From NCBI GenBank assembly GCA_029961685.1, contig JARWKL010000015.1, positions 16,614,801 through 16,678,800 of the forward strand: DNA of 64,000 nt, in the 5' to 3' direction. A program made the position numbers and the translations under genes. Every line of letters begins with the position of its first letter. Position 1 is the stretch's first letter. Below are positions 39,201 through 53,014 of the stretch, piece after piece. The notes under the pieces were generated by a model that saw nothing but the letters and a program-made list of their open reading frames with translations, did no database searches and was not told the DNA's origin. This stretch comes from Aristolochia californica. Taxonomy: Eukaryota > Streptophyta > Magnoliopsida > Piperales > Aristolochiaceae.

Positions 39201-42200
39201 CTTGAGAATTTAATTTTTGCTACTCCTTGAAATATTTGGATAATTAGGTCATTTGCATCTTCAATATGTTTCTGGCATGCATACCCACCACATTTAAAAC
39301 ATGTTAGCATCAATTAGAAATCTCTTTCTTACAAAATTCTTGCCAGGCAATTAGGGGTTGTACTAGTGGAATTTCCCAAACGTGGATAACAAAACTTTGG
39401 AGTTCATTTTTAGTGCGTGAAATAATTTTCTTCACTTACATATATTATAGTTTTCAAATTTTTTTGCATTATAAACTTTAAAATTTTCATTTTGTTTACG
39501 AGAAAAGTTAGGATTTGAAAATAAATTGAACATAAAAAATGGGAACGCACAAATGCTGAGAGAGATAATTCCTAAATGTAGCTCTGATTTTGAAGGATAG
39601 GCAAAAAGAGGGTTGTTTTGCTCTGGTAAATTACCAACCACACGTTAACTAGAGAATTTAATTTTTTCTACTCTTTCAAAATTTTGGATCATTTTGTCAT
39701 TTGCATCTTCAACATATTTCTGCCATGCATACCCACCACATTTAAAACATGTTAGGATCAAATAGAAATCTGTTTCTTATAAAATTCCACCAAGCTATTA
39801 GGGGTTGTTCTAGTCGAATTTCCCAAACATGGATAATGAAACTTTAAATTTCTTTTTTAGTGCGTGAAAAAATTTTCTTCACATACATTTATTATAGTAT
39901 TCAAATTTTTTTCATGCATGAACTCTAAAATTTTCATTTTCTTGTCATCGTTTTGTTAACAAGAAAAGAGGGACAAGTTTGGATTTGAAAAAAAAATTTA
40001 CATCCAAAATGGAAACACACAAATGCTGAGAGAGATAATTCCAAAAAGTAACTCTGATTTTGAAGGATAGGCAAAAAGGGGGTTGTTTGGCTCTGGTAAA
40101 TATCGCACCCCACGTTAACTTGAGAATTTTATCTTTTCTATTCCTTGAAATTTTTGGATCATTAGTTCTTTTACATATTCAACATATTTCTGCCATGCAT
40201 ACCCACCACATTTAAAACATGTTAGGATCAATTAGAAATCTTGTTATTATAAAATTCCACCAAGCTATTAGGGGTTGTACTAGTGAAATTTCCCAAACTT
40301 GGACAACAAAACTATGGAGTTCTTTTTTAGTGCGTGAAATAATTTTCTTCACTTACATTTATTATAGTTTTCAAATTTTTTTGCATACATGAACTCTAAA
40401 ATTTTCATTTTCTTGTGATCGTTTTGTTTACGAAAAAAAGTGGGACAAGTTTGTATTTGAAAAAAAAAATTTTACATCCAAATTGGAAAATTTATTAATG
40501 CTGAGAGCGATAATTCCAAAAAGTATCTCTGATTTTGAAGGATAAGCAAAAAGTGGGTTGTTTGGCTCGGTAAATATCCAGCCACACTTTAACTTTAGAA
40601 TTTAATTTTTGGTACTGCTTGAAATTTTTGGATCATTAGGTCATTTGCATCTTCAACATGTTTCTGGCATGCTTACCCACTTAAAAACAAGTTAGGATCA
40701 ATTAGAAAACTCTTTCTTATAAAATTCCAGCAAACTATTAGTGGTTGTACTAGTGGAATTTCCCAAACATGGATAACAAAACTTTGGAGTTCATTTTTAA
40801 TGAGTGAAATAATTTTCTTCACGTACATTTATTATTGTTTTCAATATTTTTTGCATACAAGAACTCTAAAATTTTCATTTAGTTGTGATCGTTTTGTTTA
40901 CGAGAAAAGTGGGAGAGGTTTGGATTTGATAAAAAATTGAACATCAAAAATGGTAACGCACATATGCTGAGAGAGATAATTCCAAAAAGTATCTCTGATT
41001 TTGTAGGATAGGCAAAAATTTGGTTGTTTAGCCATGGTAAATATCCTACCACACGTTAACTTGAGAATTTAATTTTTTCTACTCCTTGAAATTTTTGGAT
41101 CATTTGGTCATTTGCATCTTCAACATGTTTCTGGCATGCACACCCACCACATTTAAAACATGTTAGGATCTATTAGAAATCTCTTTCTTATAAAATTCCA
41201 TCAACCTATTAGGGGTTGTACTAGTGGAATTTCCCAAACAAGGATAGGCAAAACATTGGAGTTCATTTTTTAGTGTGTGAAATAATTTTCTTCACTTACA
41301 TTTATTATAGTTTTCAAATTTTTTTGCATACATGAACTCCCAAATTTTCATTTTGTTGTGATAGTTTTGGATCTGAAAAAAATTGAATATCCAGAATGGA
41401 AATGCACAAATACGGAGAGAGATAATTCATAAAAGTTTCTCTGATTTTGAAGTATAGGCAAAAAGTGGGTTGTTTGCCTCTGGTAAATATCCAACCACAT
41501 GTTAACTTGAGAATTTAATTTTTCTACTCGAAATTTTTGGATCATTAGGTCATTTGCATCTTCAACATGTTTCTTGCATGCATACCCACCACATTTAAAA
41601 CATGTTAGGAACAATTAGAAATCACTTTCTGATAAAATTCCACCAAGTTATTTGGGGTTGTACTAGTGGAATTTCCCAAACATGGATAACAAAACTTTGG
41701 AGTTTTTTTTTTAGTGCGTGAAAAAAATTTCTTCACTTACACTTCTTTTAGTTTTCAATTTTTTTTGCATACATGAACTGTAAAATTTTCATTTTGTTGT
41801 GATCGTTTTGTTTACGAGAAAAGTGGGACAAGTCTGGATTTGAAAAAAAATTGAACATCCAAAAAAGGAAACACACAAATGCTGACAAAGATAATTCCAA
41901 AAGTATCTCTGATTTTGAAGGATAGGCAAAAAGTGGGATAGGCTCAAATGCTCTGGTAAATATCCAAGCATATGTTAACTTGAGAATTTAATTTTTTCTA
42001 CTCCTTGAAATTTTTTTATTATTAGGTCATTTTTATTTTCAACATGTTTGTGGCATGCCTACCCACCACATTTAAAACATGTTAGAACCAATTAGAAATC
42101 TCTTTCTTATAAAATTTCACCAAGCTATTAGGGGTTGTACTAGTGGAATTTCCCAAAAATGGAAAACAAAACTTTGGAGTTCAGTTTTTTGTGCATGAAA

Positions 42201-42533
42201 TAATTTTCTTCACTTACATTTATTATAGTTTTCAATTTTTTTTGCATACATGAACTCTAAAATTTTCATTTTGTTGTGATCGTTTTATTTACGAGAAAAG
42301 TGGGACAAGTTTGGATTTGAAAAAAAATTGGACATCCAAAATGGAAACGTACAAATGCTGAGAGAGATAATTCCAAAAAGTATCTCTGATTTTGAAGGAT
42401 AGGCAAAAATTGGGTTGTTTGGCTTTGGTAAATATCCAACCACAAGTTAAGTTGAGAATTTAATTTCTTCTACTCCTTGAAATTTTTGGATCATTAGGTC
42501 TTTTGCATCTTCAACATGTTTCTAGCATGCATA
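36209..42533. repeat. Higher-order repeat copy A (about 14 monomers, 6.3 kb)
   Basis: It starts at the unit following AAGTTAAGTTGAGAATTTAA, and the same unit recurs at 42534 and 49085. Matching landmarks are 36679/43004/49555, 37151/43452/50026, 37622/43923/50497, 38096/44397/50971 and 38567/44869/51440. Position-specific variants recur in order: GAGGGCGATAATT or AAGGGCGATAATT; AACTCCCAAATTTTC; GGGTTATTGGGCCATGG; ACAAGTACTGTAAAATT; TTACAAAATTCTTGCCA; TAATGAAACTTTAAATTTC; GATAAGCAAAAAG. Copy A has one truncated monomer at about 39019. Confidence 0.85.
38567..39283. repeat. Fused 1.5-monomer unit (deletion junction near 39019)
   Basis: GGCATCTTCA runs into TTTTGTTGTGATCATTTT at about 39019. 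The two parental positions share TTCA at the junction. About 225 bp is missing compared with the matching part of copy B. Confidence 0.9.
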
Positions 42534-45500
42534 CCTCCACCTTTAAAACATGTTAGAATCAATTAGAAATCTTTTTCTTAAAAAATTCCACCAAGCTATT
42601 AGGGGTTGTACAAGTGGAATTTCTCAAACATGGATAACAAAACTTTGGAGTTCATTTTTACTGTGTGAAATAATTTTGTTCACTTACAATTATTATAGTT
42701 TTCAATTTTTTTAGCATACATGAACTCTAAAATTTTCATTTTGTTTTGATCGTTTTGTTTACGAGAAAAGAAGGATAGGTTTTGATTTGAAAAAAAAATT
42801 GAACATCGAAAATGGAAACGCACAAATGCTGAGGGCGATAATTTCCAAAAGTATCTCCGATTTCAAACGATAGGCAAAAATTGGGTTGTTTGGCCATGGT
42901 AAATATCCTACCACACGTTCAGTTGTGAATTTAATTTTTCTACTCCTTTAAATTTTTGGATCATTAGGTCATTTGCATCTTCAACATGTTTGTGGCATGC
43001 ACACCCACCACATTTAAAACATGTTAGGATATATTAGAAATCTCATTCTTATAAAATTCCATCAAGCTAGTTGGGGTTGTACTAGTGGAATTTCCCAAAC
43101 ATGGATAGCAAAACTTTGGAGTTCATTCTTTTGTGTGTGAAATTATTTCCTTCACTTATATTTATCATAGTTTTCATATTTTTTTGCATACATGAACTCC
43201 CAAATTTTCATTTTGTTGTGATAGTTTTGTTTAAGAGAAAAGTGGGACAAGTTTGGATTTGAAAAAAAAATTGAACATCCTAAATGGAAACCCACAAATG
43301 TTGAGAGAGATAATTCATAAAAGTATCTCTGATTTTGAAGGATAGGCAAAAAGTGGGTTGTTTGGCTCTGGTAAATATCCAACCACACGTTAACCTGAGA
43401 ATTTAATTTTTTCTACACCTTGAAATTTTCAACATGTATTTGGCATGGTTACCCACCACATTTAAAATATGTTATGTTCAAATAGAGATCTCTTTCGTAT
43501 AAAATTCCACCAAGCTATTAGGGGTTGTACAAGTGGAATTTCCCAAACATGGAGAACAAAACTTTGGAGTTCATTTTTACAGCGTGAAATAATTTTCTTC
43601 ACTAACATTTATTATAGTTTTCAATTTTTTTGGCATACATGAACTCTAAAATTTTCATTTTGTTTTGATCGTTTTGGTTACGAGAAAAGTGGGAGAGGGT
43701 TGGATTTGAAAAAAAACTGAACATCAAAAATGGAAACGCACAAATGCTAAGAGAGATAATTCCAAAAAATATATCTGATTTTGAAGGATAGGAAAAAATT
43801 GGGTTATTGGGCCATGGTAAATATCCTACCACACGTTAACTTGAGAATTTAATTTTTTCTACTCCTAGAAAATTTTGGATCATTAGGTCGTTTGGATCTT
43901 CATCATGTTTCTAGCATGCACACCCACCACATTGAAAACAGGTTAGGATCTATTAGCAATCTCTTTCTTATAAAATTCCATAGAGCTATCAGGGGTTGTA
44001 CTAGTGGAATTTCCCAAACATGGATAACAAAACTTTGGAGTTCATTTTTTAGTGCGTGAATTTTTTTTTTTTCATTTACATTTATTTTATTTTGAAAATT
44101 TTTTTACATACAAGTACTGTAAAATTTTTATTTTATTGTGATCGTTTTGTTTATGAGAAAAGTGGGACAAGTTTAGATTTGAAAAAAAATTGAACATCCA
44201 AAAAAGTAAACGCACAAATGCTGAGAAAGATGATTCCCAAAAGTATCTCTGATTTTTTAGGATAGGCAAAAAGTGGGTTGTTTGGCTCAGGTAAATTTCC
44301 AACCACATGTTAACTTAAAAATTTAAAATTTTCTACTCCTTGAAAGTTTTTGATCATTAGATCATTTGCATTTTCACCATGTTTTTGACATGCATAACCA
44401 CCACATTTTAAACATGATAGGATCAATTAGAAATCTCTTTCTTATAAAATTCCACCAAGCTATTAGGGATTGTACTAGTGGAATTTCCCAAAAATGGATA
44501 ACAAAACTTTGGAGTTCATTTTGTAGTGCATGAAATAATTTTCTTTATTTACATTTATTATAGTTTTCAAATTTTTTTTGTATACAAGAACTCTAAAATT
44601 TTCATTTTGTTGTGATCGTTTTTTTTACGAGAAAAGTGGGACTAGTTTGGATTTGAAAAAAAATTGAACATCCAAAATGGAAATGCACAAATGGTGAGAG
44701 AGATAATTCCAAAAAGTATCTCTGATTTTGAAGGCTTGGAAAAAAGTGGGTAGTTTGGCTATGCTAAATATCCAAACACACGTTAACTTGATAATTTAAT
44801 TTTTTCTACTCCTTGAATTTTTTGATCATTAGGTCATTTGCATCGTCAACATGTTTCTGGCATGCAAACCCACCACTTTTAAAACATGTTAGGATCTATT
44901 AGAAAAATCTTTCTTATAAAATTCCACCAAGATATTAGGGGTTGTACCAGTGGAATTTCCCAAACATTGATAACAAAACTTTGGAGTTCATTTTTAGTGA
45001 GTGAAATAATTTTCTTCTCTTACATTTATTATAGTTTTCAAATTTTTTGGCACACATGAACTTCAAAATTTTCTTTTTGTTGTGATCATTTTGTTTACGA
45101 GAAAAGTGGGACAAGTTTGGATTTGAAAAACAATGGAACATCCAAAATGGAAACGTACAAATGCTGAGAGAGATAATTCATAAAAGTATCTCTGATTTTG
45201 AAGGATAGGCAAAAAGTGGATTGTTTGGCTTTGGAATATATCCAACCACACGTTAACCTGAAAATTTAATTTTTTCTACTCGAAATTTTTGGATTATTAG
45301 GTCACTTGCATCTTCAACATGTGTCTGGCATGCACACTCACCACATTTAAAACATGTTAGAATCATTTAGAAATCTCTTTCTTATAAAATTCCACCAAGC
45401 AATTAGGGGTTATACTAGTGGAATTTCCCAAACATGGATAACAAAACTTTGGAGTTCATTTTTACTGTGTAAAATAATTTTCTTCACTTACATTTATTAT

Positions 45501-48500
45501 AGTTACCAATTTTTTTTGCATACAAGAACTCTAAAATTTTCATTTTGTTGTGATCATTTTGTTTACGAGAAAAGTGGGAGAGGTTTGGATTTTATAAAAA
45601 ATTGAACATCGAAAATGGAAACGCAAAAATGCTGAGAGAGATAATTCCAAAAAGTATCTCTGATTTTGACGGATAGGCAAAAAGTGGGTTGTTTGGCTCC
45701 GGTAAATATCCAACCACACGTTAACTTGAGAATTTAATTTTTGCTACTCCTTGAAATATTTGGATAATTAGGTCATTTGGATCTTCAATATGTTTCTGGC
45801 ATGCATACCCACCAGATTTAAAACATGTTAGCATCAATTAGAAATCTCTTTTTTACAAAATTCTTGCCAAACAATTTGGGGTTGTACTAGTGGAATTTCC
45901 CAAACGTGGATAACAAAACTTTGGAGTTCATTTTTAGTGCGTGAAATAATTTTCTTCACTTACATATATTATAGTTTTCAAATTTTTTTGCATACCAAAA
46001 CTTTAAAATTTTTATTTTGTTTACGAGAAAAGTTAGGATTTGAAAAAAAATTGAACATAAAAAATGGGAACGCACAAATGCTGAGAGAGAAAATTCCTTA
46101 GTGTAGCTCTGATTTGGAAGGATAGGCAAAAAAAGGGTTGTTTGGTTCGGGTAAATAACCAACCACACGTTAACTAGAGAATTTAATTTTTTCTACTCAT
46201 TCAAATTTTGGGATCATTTTGTCATTTGCATCTCCAACATATTTCTGCCATGCATACCCACCACATTTAAAACATGTTAGGATCATTAGAAAACTCTTTC
46301 TTATAAAATTCCACCAAGCTATTAGGGGTTGTACTAGTGGAAATTCCCAAACATGGATAATGAAACTTTAAATTTCATTTTTAGTGCGTGAAATAATTTG
46401 CTTCACTTAAATTTATTATAGTATTCAAATTTTTTTGCATGCATGAACTCTAAAATTTTCATTTTGTTGTGATCGTTTTGTTTACGAGAAAAGACGGACA
46501 AGTTTGGATTTGAAAAACAATTGAACATCAAAAATGGAAACACACAAATGTTGAGAGAGATAATTCCAAAAAGTAACTCTGATTTTGAAGGATAGGCAAA
46601 AAGAGGGTATTTTGGCTGTGGTAAATATCACACCACACGTTAACTTGAGAATTTTATTATTTCTACTCCTTGAAATTTTTGGATCATTAGTTCATTTGCA
46701 TATTTAACATATTTCTGCCATGCATACCCGCCACATTTAAAAATTGTTAGGATCAATTAGAAATCTTGTTCTTATAAAATTCCACCAAGCTATTAGGGGT
46801 TGTACTAGTGGAATTTCCAAAACTTGGATAACAAAACTATGGAGTTCATTTTTAGTGAGTGAAATAATTTTCTTCACTTACATTTATTATAGTTTTCAAA
46901 TTTTTTCGCATACATGAACTCTAAAATTTTCATTTTCTTCTGATCGTTTTGTTTACGAGAAAAAATGGGACTAGTTTGGATTTTAAAAAAAAATTGAACA
47001 TCCAAATTGGAAATTCACAAATGCTGAGAGAGATAATTCCAAAAAGTATCTCTGATTTTGAAGGATAAGCAAAAAGTGGGTTGCTTGGCTCTGGTAAATA
47101 TCCAACCACACTTTAACTTTATAATTAATTTTTTTCTACTCCTTCAATTTTTTGGATCATTGGGTCATTTGCATCTTCAACATGTTTCTGGCATGCATAC
47201 CTACCACATTAAAAATAAGTTAGGATCAATTAGAAAACTCTTTCTTATAAAATTCCACCAAGCTTTTAGGGGTTGTACTAGTGGAATATCCCAAACCTGG
47301 ATAACAAAACTTTGGGGTTCATTTTTTGTGCGTGAAAGAATTTTCTTCACATCCATTTATTATAGTATTCATATTTTTTTGCATGCATGAACTCTAAAAT
47401 TTTCATTTTCTTGTCATCGTTTTGTTTACAAGAAAAGAGGGACAAGTTTGGATTTGAAAAAAAAATTTTACATCCAAAATGGAAACACACAAATGCTGAG
47501 AGAGATAATTTCAAAAAGTAACTCTGATTTGAAGGATAGGCAAAAAGAGGGTTGTTTGGCTCTGGTAAATATCACACCACACGTTAACTTGAGAATTTTA
47601 TTTTTTCTACTCCTTGAAATTTTTGGATCATTAGTTCTTTTACATATTCAACATATTTTTACCATGCATACCCACCACATTTAAAACATGTTAGGATCAA
47701 TTAGAAATCTCGTTCTTATAAAATCCCACCAAGCTATTACGGGTTGTACTAGTGAAATTTCCCAAACTTAGATAACAAAACTATGGAGTTCTTTTTTAGT
47801 GCGTGAAATAATTTTCTTCACTTACATTTATTATAGTTTTCAAATTTTTTGCATACATGAACTCTAAAGTTTTCATTTTCTTGTGATCGTTTTGTTTATG
47901 AGAAAAGTGGGACAAGTTTGTATTTGAAAAAAATAATTTTACATCCAAATTGGAAAATTTATTAATGCTGAGAGCGATAATTCCAAAAAGTATCTATGAT
48001 TTTGAAGGATAAGCAAAAAGTGGGTTGTTTGGCTCTGGTAAATATCCAACCACACTTTAACTTTAGAATTTAATTTTTTCTACTCGAAATTTTTGGATCA
48101 TTAGGTCATTTGCATCTTGAACATCTTTCTGGCATGCATACCCACCACATTAAAAACAAGTTAAGATCAATTAGAAAACTCTTTCTTATAAAATTCCACC
48201 AAGCTATTAGGGGTTGTACTAGTGGAATTTCCCAAACATGGATAACAAAACTTTGGAGTTCATTTTTAATGAGTGAAATAATTTTCTTCACTTACATTTA
48301 TTATAGTTTTCAATTTATTTTGCATACAAGAACTCTAAAATTTTCATTTTTTTGTGATCGTTTTGTTTACGAGAAAAGTGGGAGAGGTTTGGATTTGATA
48401 AAAAAATTGAACATCGAAAATGGTAACGCACATATGCTGAGAGAGATAATTCCAAAAAGTATCTCTGATTTTGAAGGATAGGCAAAAATTGGGGTTTTTA

Positions 48501-49084
48501 GCCATGGTAAATATCCAATCATATGTTAACTTGAGAATTTAATTTTTTCTACTCCTTGAAATTTTTTGATCATTAGGTCATTTGCATTTTCAACATGTTT
48601 CTGGCATGCTTACCCACCAATTTTAAAACAAGTTAGAACCAATTAGAAATCTCTTTCTTCTAAAATTCCACAATGCTATTAAGGGTTGTACTAGTGGAAT
48701 TTCCCAAACATGGAAAACAAAACTTTGGAGTTCAGTTTTTAGTGCGTGAAATAATTTTCTTCACTTACATTTATTATAGTTTTCAATTTTTTTTGCATAC
48801 AAGAACTCTAAAATTTTCATTTTGTTGTGATCGTTTTGTTTATGAGAAAAGAGGGACAAGTTTGGATTTGAAAAAAAATTGGACATCCAAAATGGAAACG
48901 TACAAATGCTGAGAGAGATAATTCCAAAAAGTATCTCTGATTTTGAAGGATAGGCAAAAAGTGGGTTGTTTGGTTTTGGTAAATATCCAACCACAAGTTA
49001 AGTTGAGAATTTAATTTCTTCTACTCCTTGAAATTTTTGGATCATTAGGTCTTTTGCATCTACAACATGTTTCTGGCATCCACA
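42534..49084. repeat. Higher-order repeat copy B (about 14 monomers, 6.55 kb)
   Basis: Collinear with copy A from 42534 to about 46700. After that it has two extra monomers: sequence like the 39732-40676 stretch of copy A appears twice, around 46257-47199 and again around 47200-48140. It lacks the two units matching 41143-42061 of copy A, joining the GATTTGATAAA unit at about 48500 directly to the counterpart of 41960. The gain and loss cancel, so the unit count stays at 14. Confidence 0.8.
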
Positions 49085-52000
49085 CCACCACATTTAAAAC
49101 ATGTTAGAATCAATTAGAAATGTTTTTCTTATAAAATTCCACCAAGCCATTAGGGGTTGTACAAGTGGAATTTCTCAAACATGGATAAAAAAACTTTGGA
49201 GTTCATTTTTACTGCGTAAAATAATTTTGTTCACTTACATTTATTATAGTTTTCAATTTTTTTAGCATACATGAACTCTAAAATTTTCTTGTTGTTTTAA
49301 TCGTTTTTTTTATGAGAAAAGTGGGATAGGTTTGGATTTGAAAAAAAATTGAACATCGAAAATGGAAACGCACAAATGTTGAGGGCAATAATTCCAAAAA
49401 GTATCTCTATTTTCGAACGATAGGCAAAAATTGGGTTGTTTGGCCATGGTAAATATCCTACCACACGTTGACTTGTGAATTTAATTTTTTCTACTCCTTT
49501 AAATTTTTGGATCATTAGGTCATTTGCATCTTCAACATGTTTCTAGCATGCACACCCACCACATTTAAAACATGTTAGGATCTATTAGAAATCTCATTCT
49601 TATAAAATTCCATCAAGCTATTAGGGGTTGTACTAGTGAAATTTCCCAAACATGGATAGCCAAACTTTGGAGTTCATTTTTTAGCGTGTGAAATTATTTT
49701 CTTCACTTATGTTTATTATAGTTTTCATTTTTTTTTTCATACATGAACTCCCAAATTTTCCTTTTGTTGTGATAGTTTTGTTTAAGAGAAAAGTGGGACA
49801 AGTTTGGATTTGAAAAAAAATTGAACATCCTAAATGGAAAAGCACAAATGTTGAGAGAGATAATTCATAAAAATATCTCTGATTTTGAAGGATAGGCAAA
49901 AAGTGGGTTTTTGGGCTCTGGTAAATATCCAACCACACGTTAACTTGAGAATTTAATTTTTCTACTCCTTGAAATTTTTGGATCATTAGGTCATTTGCAT
50001 CTTCAACATGTTTCTGGCATGCTTACCCACCACATTTAAAATATGTTATGTTCAAATAGAGATCTCTTTCTTATAAAATTCCATGAAGCTATTAGGGGTT
50101 GTACAAGTGGAATTTCCCTAACATGGATAACAAAACTTTTCAGTTCATTTTTACAGCGTGAAATAATTTTCTTCACTTACATTTATTATAGTTTTCAATT
50201 TTTTTGGCATACATGAACTCTAAAATTTTCATTTTGTTGTGATCGTTTTGGTTACGAGAAAAGTGGGAGAGGGTTGGATTTGAAAAAAAATTGAACATAA
50301 AAAATGGAAACGCACAAATGCTGAGAGAGATAATTTCAAAAAATATCTCTGATTTTGAAGGATAGGCAAAAATTGGGTTATTGGGCCATGGTAAATATCC
50401 TACCACACGTTAACTTGAGAATTTAAATTTTTCTACTGCTACAAAATTTTGGATCATTAGGTCATTTGGATCTTCATCATGTTTCTAGTGTGCACACCCA
50501 CCACCTTTAAAACAGATTAGGATCTATTAGAAATCTCTTTCTTATAAAATTCCATCAACCTATTAGGGGTTGTACTAGTGGAATTTCCCAAACATGGATA
50601 ACAAAACTTTGGAGTTGATTTTTTAGTGCGTGAAAATTTTTTTTTCACTTCCATTTATTTTAGTTTTCAAATTTTTTTGCATACAAGTACTGTAAAATTT
50701 TCATTTTGTTGTGATCATTTTGTTTATGAGAAAAGTGGGACAAGTTTGGATTTGAAAAAAAATTGAACATCCAAAAAAGGAAACGCACAAATGCTGAGAA
50801 AGATGATTCCCAAAAGTATCTCTGATTTTTTAGGATAGGTAAAAAGTGGGTTGTTTGGCTCAGGTAAATTTCCAACCACATGTTAACTTGAAAATTTAAA
50901 TTTTTCTACTTCTTGAAAGTTTTTGATCATTTGGTCATTTGCATCTTCAACATGTTTCTGGCATGTATAACCACCACATTTTAAACATGTTAGGATCAAT
51001 TAGAAATCTCTTTCTTATAAAATTCCACCAAGCTATTAGGGATTGTACTAGTGGAATTTCCCAAACATGGATAACAAAACTTTGGAGTTGATTTTCTAGT
51101 GCATGAAATAATTTTCTTTATTTACATTTAGTATAGTTTTCAAATTTTTTTGTATACATGAACTCTAAAATTTTCATTTTGTTGTGATAGATTTTTTTAC
51201 GAGAAAAGTGGGACAAGTTTGGATTTGAAAAAAAATTGAACATCCAAAATGGAAAGGCACAAATGGAGAGAGATAATTCCAAAAAGTATCTCTGATTTTG
51301 AAGGCTAGGAAAAAAGAGGGTAGTTTGGCTAATGTAAATATCCAAACACACGTTAACTTGATAATTTAATTTTTTCTACTCCATGAATTTTTTTTATCAT
51401 TAGGTCATTTGCATCGTCAACATGTTTTTGGCACGCAAACCCACCACTTTTAAAACATGTTAGGATCTATTAGAAAACTCTTTCTAATAAAATTCCACCA
51501 AGCTATTAGGGGTTGTACCAGTGGAATTTCCCAAACATGGATAACAAAACTTTGGAGTTCATTTTTAGTGAGTGAAATAATTTTCTTCTCCTACATTTAT
51601 TATAGTTTTCAATTTTTTTTGCATTCAAGAACTCTAAAATTTTCTTTTTCTTGTGATCGTTTTGTTTATGAGAAAAGTGGGACAAGTTTGGATTTGAAAA
51701 AAAATGGAACATCCAAAATGGAAACGTACAAATACTGAGAGAGATAATTCATAAAAGTATATCTGATTTTGAAGGATAGGCAAAAAGTGGATTGTTTGGC
51801 TTTGGTAAATATCCAACCACACGTTAACCTGAAAATTTAATTTTTTCTACTCCTTGAAATTTTTGTATCATTAGGTCATTTGCATCTTCAACATATGTCT
51901 GGCATGCACACTCACCACATTTTAAAACATGTTAGGATCAATTAGAAATTTCTTTCTTATAAAGTTCCACCAAGCTATTAGGAGTTGTACTTGTGGAATT

Positions 52001-52927
52001 TCCCAAATATGGATAACAAAACTTTGGAGTTCATTTTTAGTGCATGAATTTATTTTCTTCCCTTACATTTATTATAGTTTTCAAAATTTTTTGCATACAT
52101 GAACTCTAAAATTGTCATTTTGTTTTGATCATTTTGTTTACGAGAATAGTGGGACAAGTTTGGATATGAAAAAAAATTGAACATCCAAAATGGAAGTGCA
52201 CAAATGCGGAGAGAGAAAATTTCAAAAAGTATCTTCTATTTGGAAGGATAGGCAAAACATGGATTGTTTAGCTCTGGTAAATATCCAACCACACATTAAC
52301 TTGGGAATTTAATTTTTTCTACTCCTTGAAATTTTTGGATCATTAGGTCATTTGCATCTTCAACATGTTTCTTGCATGCATACCCACCACATTTAAAACA
52401 TGTTAGGATCAATTTGAAATCTCTTTCTTATAAAATTCCACCAAGCTATTAGGGGTTGTACTAGTGGAATTTCCCAAACATGGATAACAAAACTTTGGAG
52501 TTCATTTTTAGTGCGTGAAATAATTTTCTTCACTTACATTTATTATAGTTTTCAAGTTTTTTTGCATACCTGAACTCTAAAATTTTCATTTTGTTGTGAT
52601 CGTGTTGTTTACGAGAATAGGGGGACAAGTTTGGATTTGAAAAAAAAATTAAACATCCATAATGGAAATTCACAAATGCTGAGAGTGATAATTCCAAAAA
52701 GTATCTATGATTTTGAAGGATTAGAAAAAGGTGGGTTTTTTTGCTCTGGTAAATATCCAACCACACGTTAACTTGAGAATTAAAATTTTTCTACTCCTGG
52801 AAATTTTTTGATCATTGGGTCATTTGCATCTTCAACATGTTTCTTGCATGCATACCCACCACATTTAAAACAAGTTAAGATCAATTAGAAATCTCTTTCT
52901 TATAAAATTCCACCAAGCTATCAGGGG

Positions 52928-52932
52928 TTGTA
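52928..52932. repeat. Target-site duplication TTGTA, left
   Basis: TTGTA directly precedes the TG of the left terminal repeat and recurs at 55390-55394 right after the CA of the other. It belongs to the satellite motif GGGGTTGTACTAGTGG, which is restored when the element and one TTGTA are removed. Confidence 0.95.
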
Positions 52933-53014
52933 TGTTAAGCACCTAGCCAATACTACCCAAAAGACCGGCCTGTTAGTAGCGGAAGACATAGGTACTTAAC
53001 CCAGGACCATAACA
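52933..53014 (-). repeat. 3' LTR (82 bp)
   Basis: It begins TGTTAAGCACCTAGCC and ends GGACCATAACA on the plus strand. Termini are TGTTA/TAACA. It is 82 bp, very short for an LTR. TTAAGCACCTA (52935-52945) and TAGGTACTTAA (52989-52999) form an imperfect inverted repeat with one mismatch. No TATA box or AATAAA signal is visible on the coding (minus) strand. Confidence 0.95.

Larger units (their letters stand above)
1..52932. repeat. Satellite array, left part (about 470-bp monomer, 115 or so copies)
   Basis: Head-to-tail AT-rich satellite. Each unit carries the same ordered landmarks: CATGCATACCCACCACA, ACATGTTAGGATC, AAATCTCTTTCTTATAAA, GGGGTTGTACTAGTGGAA, ACAAAACTTTGGAGTTCA, ATGAACTCTAAAATTTTC, GTGATCGTTTTGTTTACGAG, CAAATGCTGAGAGAGATAA, GAAGGATAGGCAAAAAGT and CCACACGTTAACTTGAGAAT. 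The CCCACCA landmark starts at 14, 485, 951, 1421, 1889, 2360, 2830, 3300, 3769 and 4235, then continues at 465-475 bp steps to 52855. Exceptions are truncated units, listed separately. A typical unit has single sites for SpeI (ACTAGT), SphI (GCATGC) and HpaI (GTTAAC). No monomer shows a conserved coding frame. The role is unknown; tandem satellites of this kind normally form constitutive heterochromatin. Confidence 0.97.

Noticed and set aside
1..52900. Short open frames on both strands of the satellite, including a 123-codon plus-strand frame at 48110-48481 and a 117-codon minus-strand frame at 25039-25392
   Set aside because: They recur with the monomer, compete in overlapping frames on both strands, end at arbitrary places and shift at indels. 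No recognisable domain is present.
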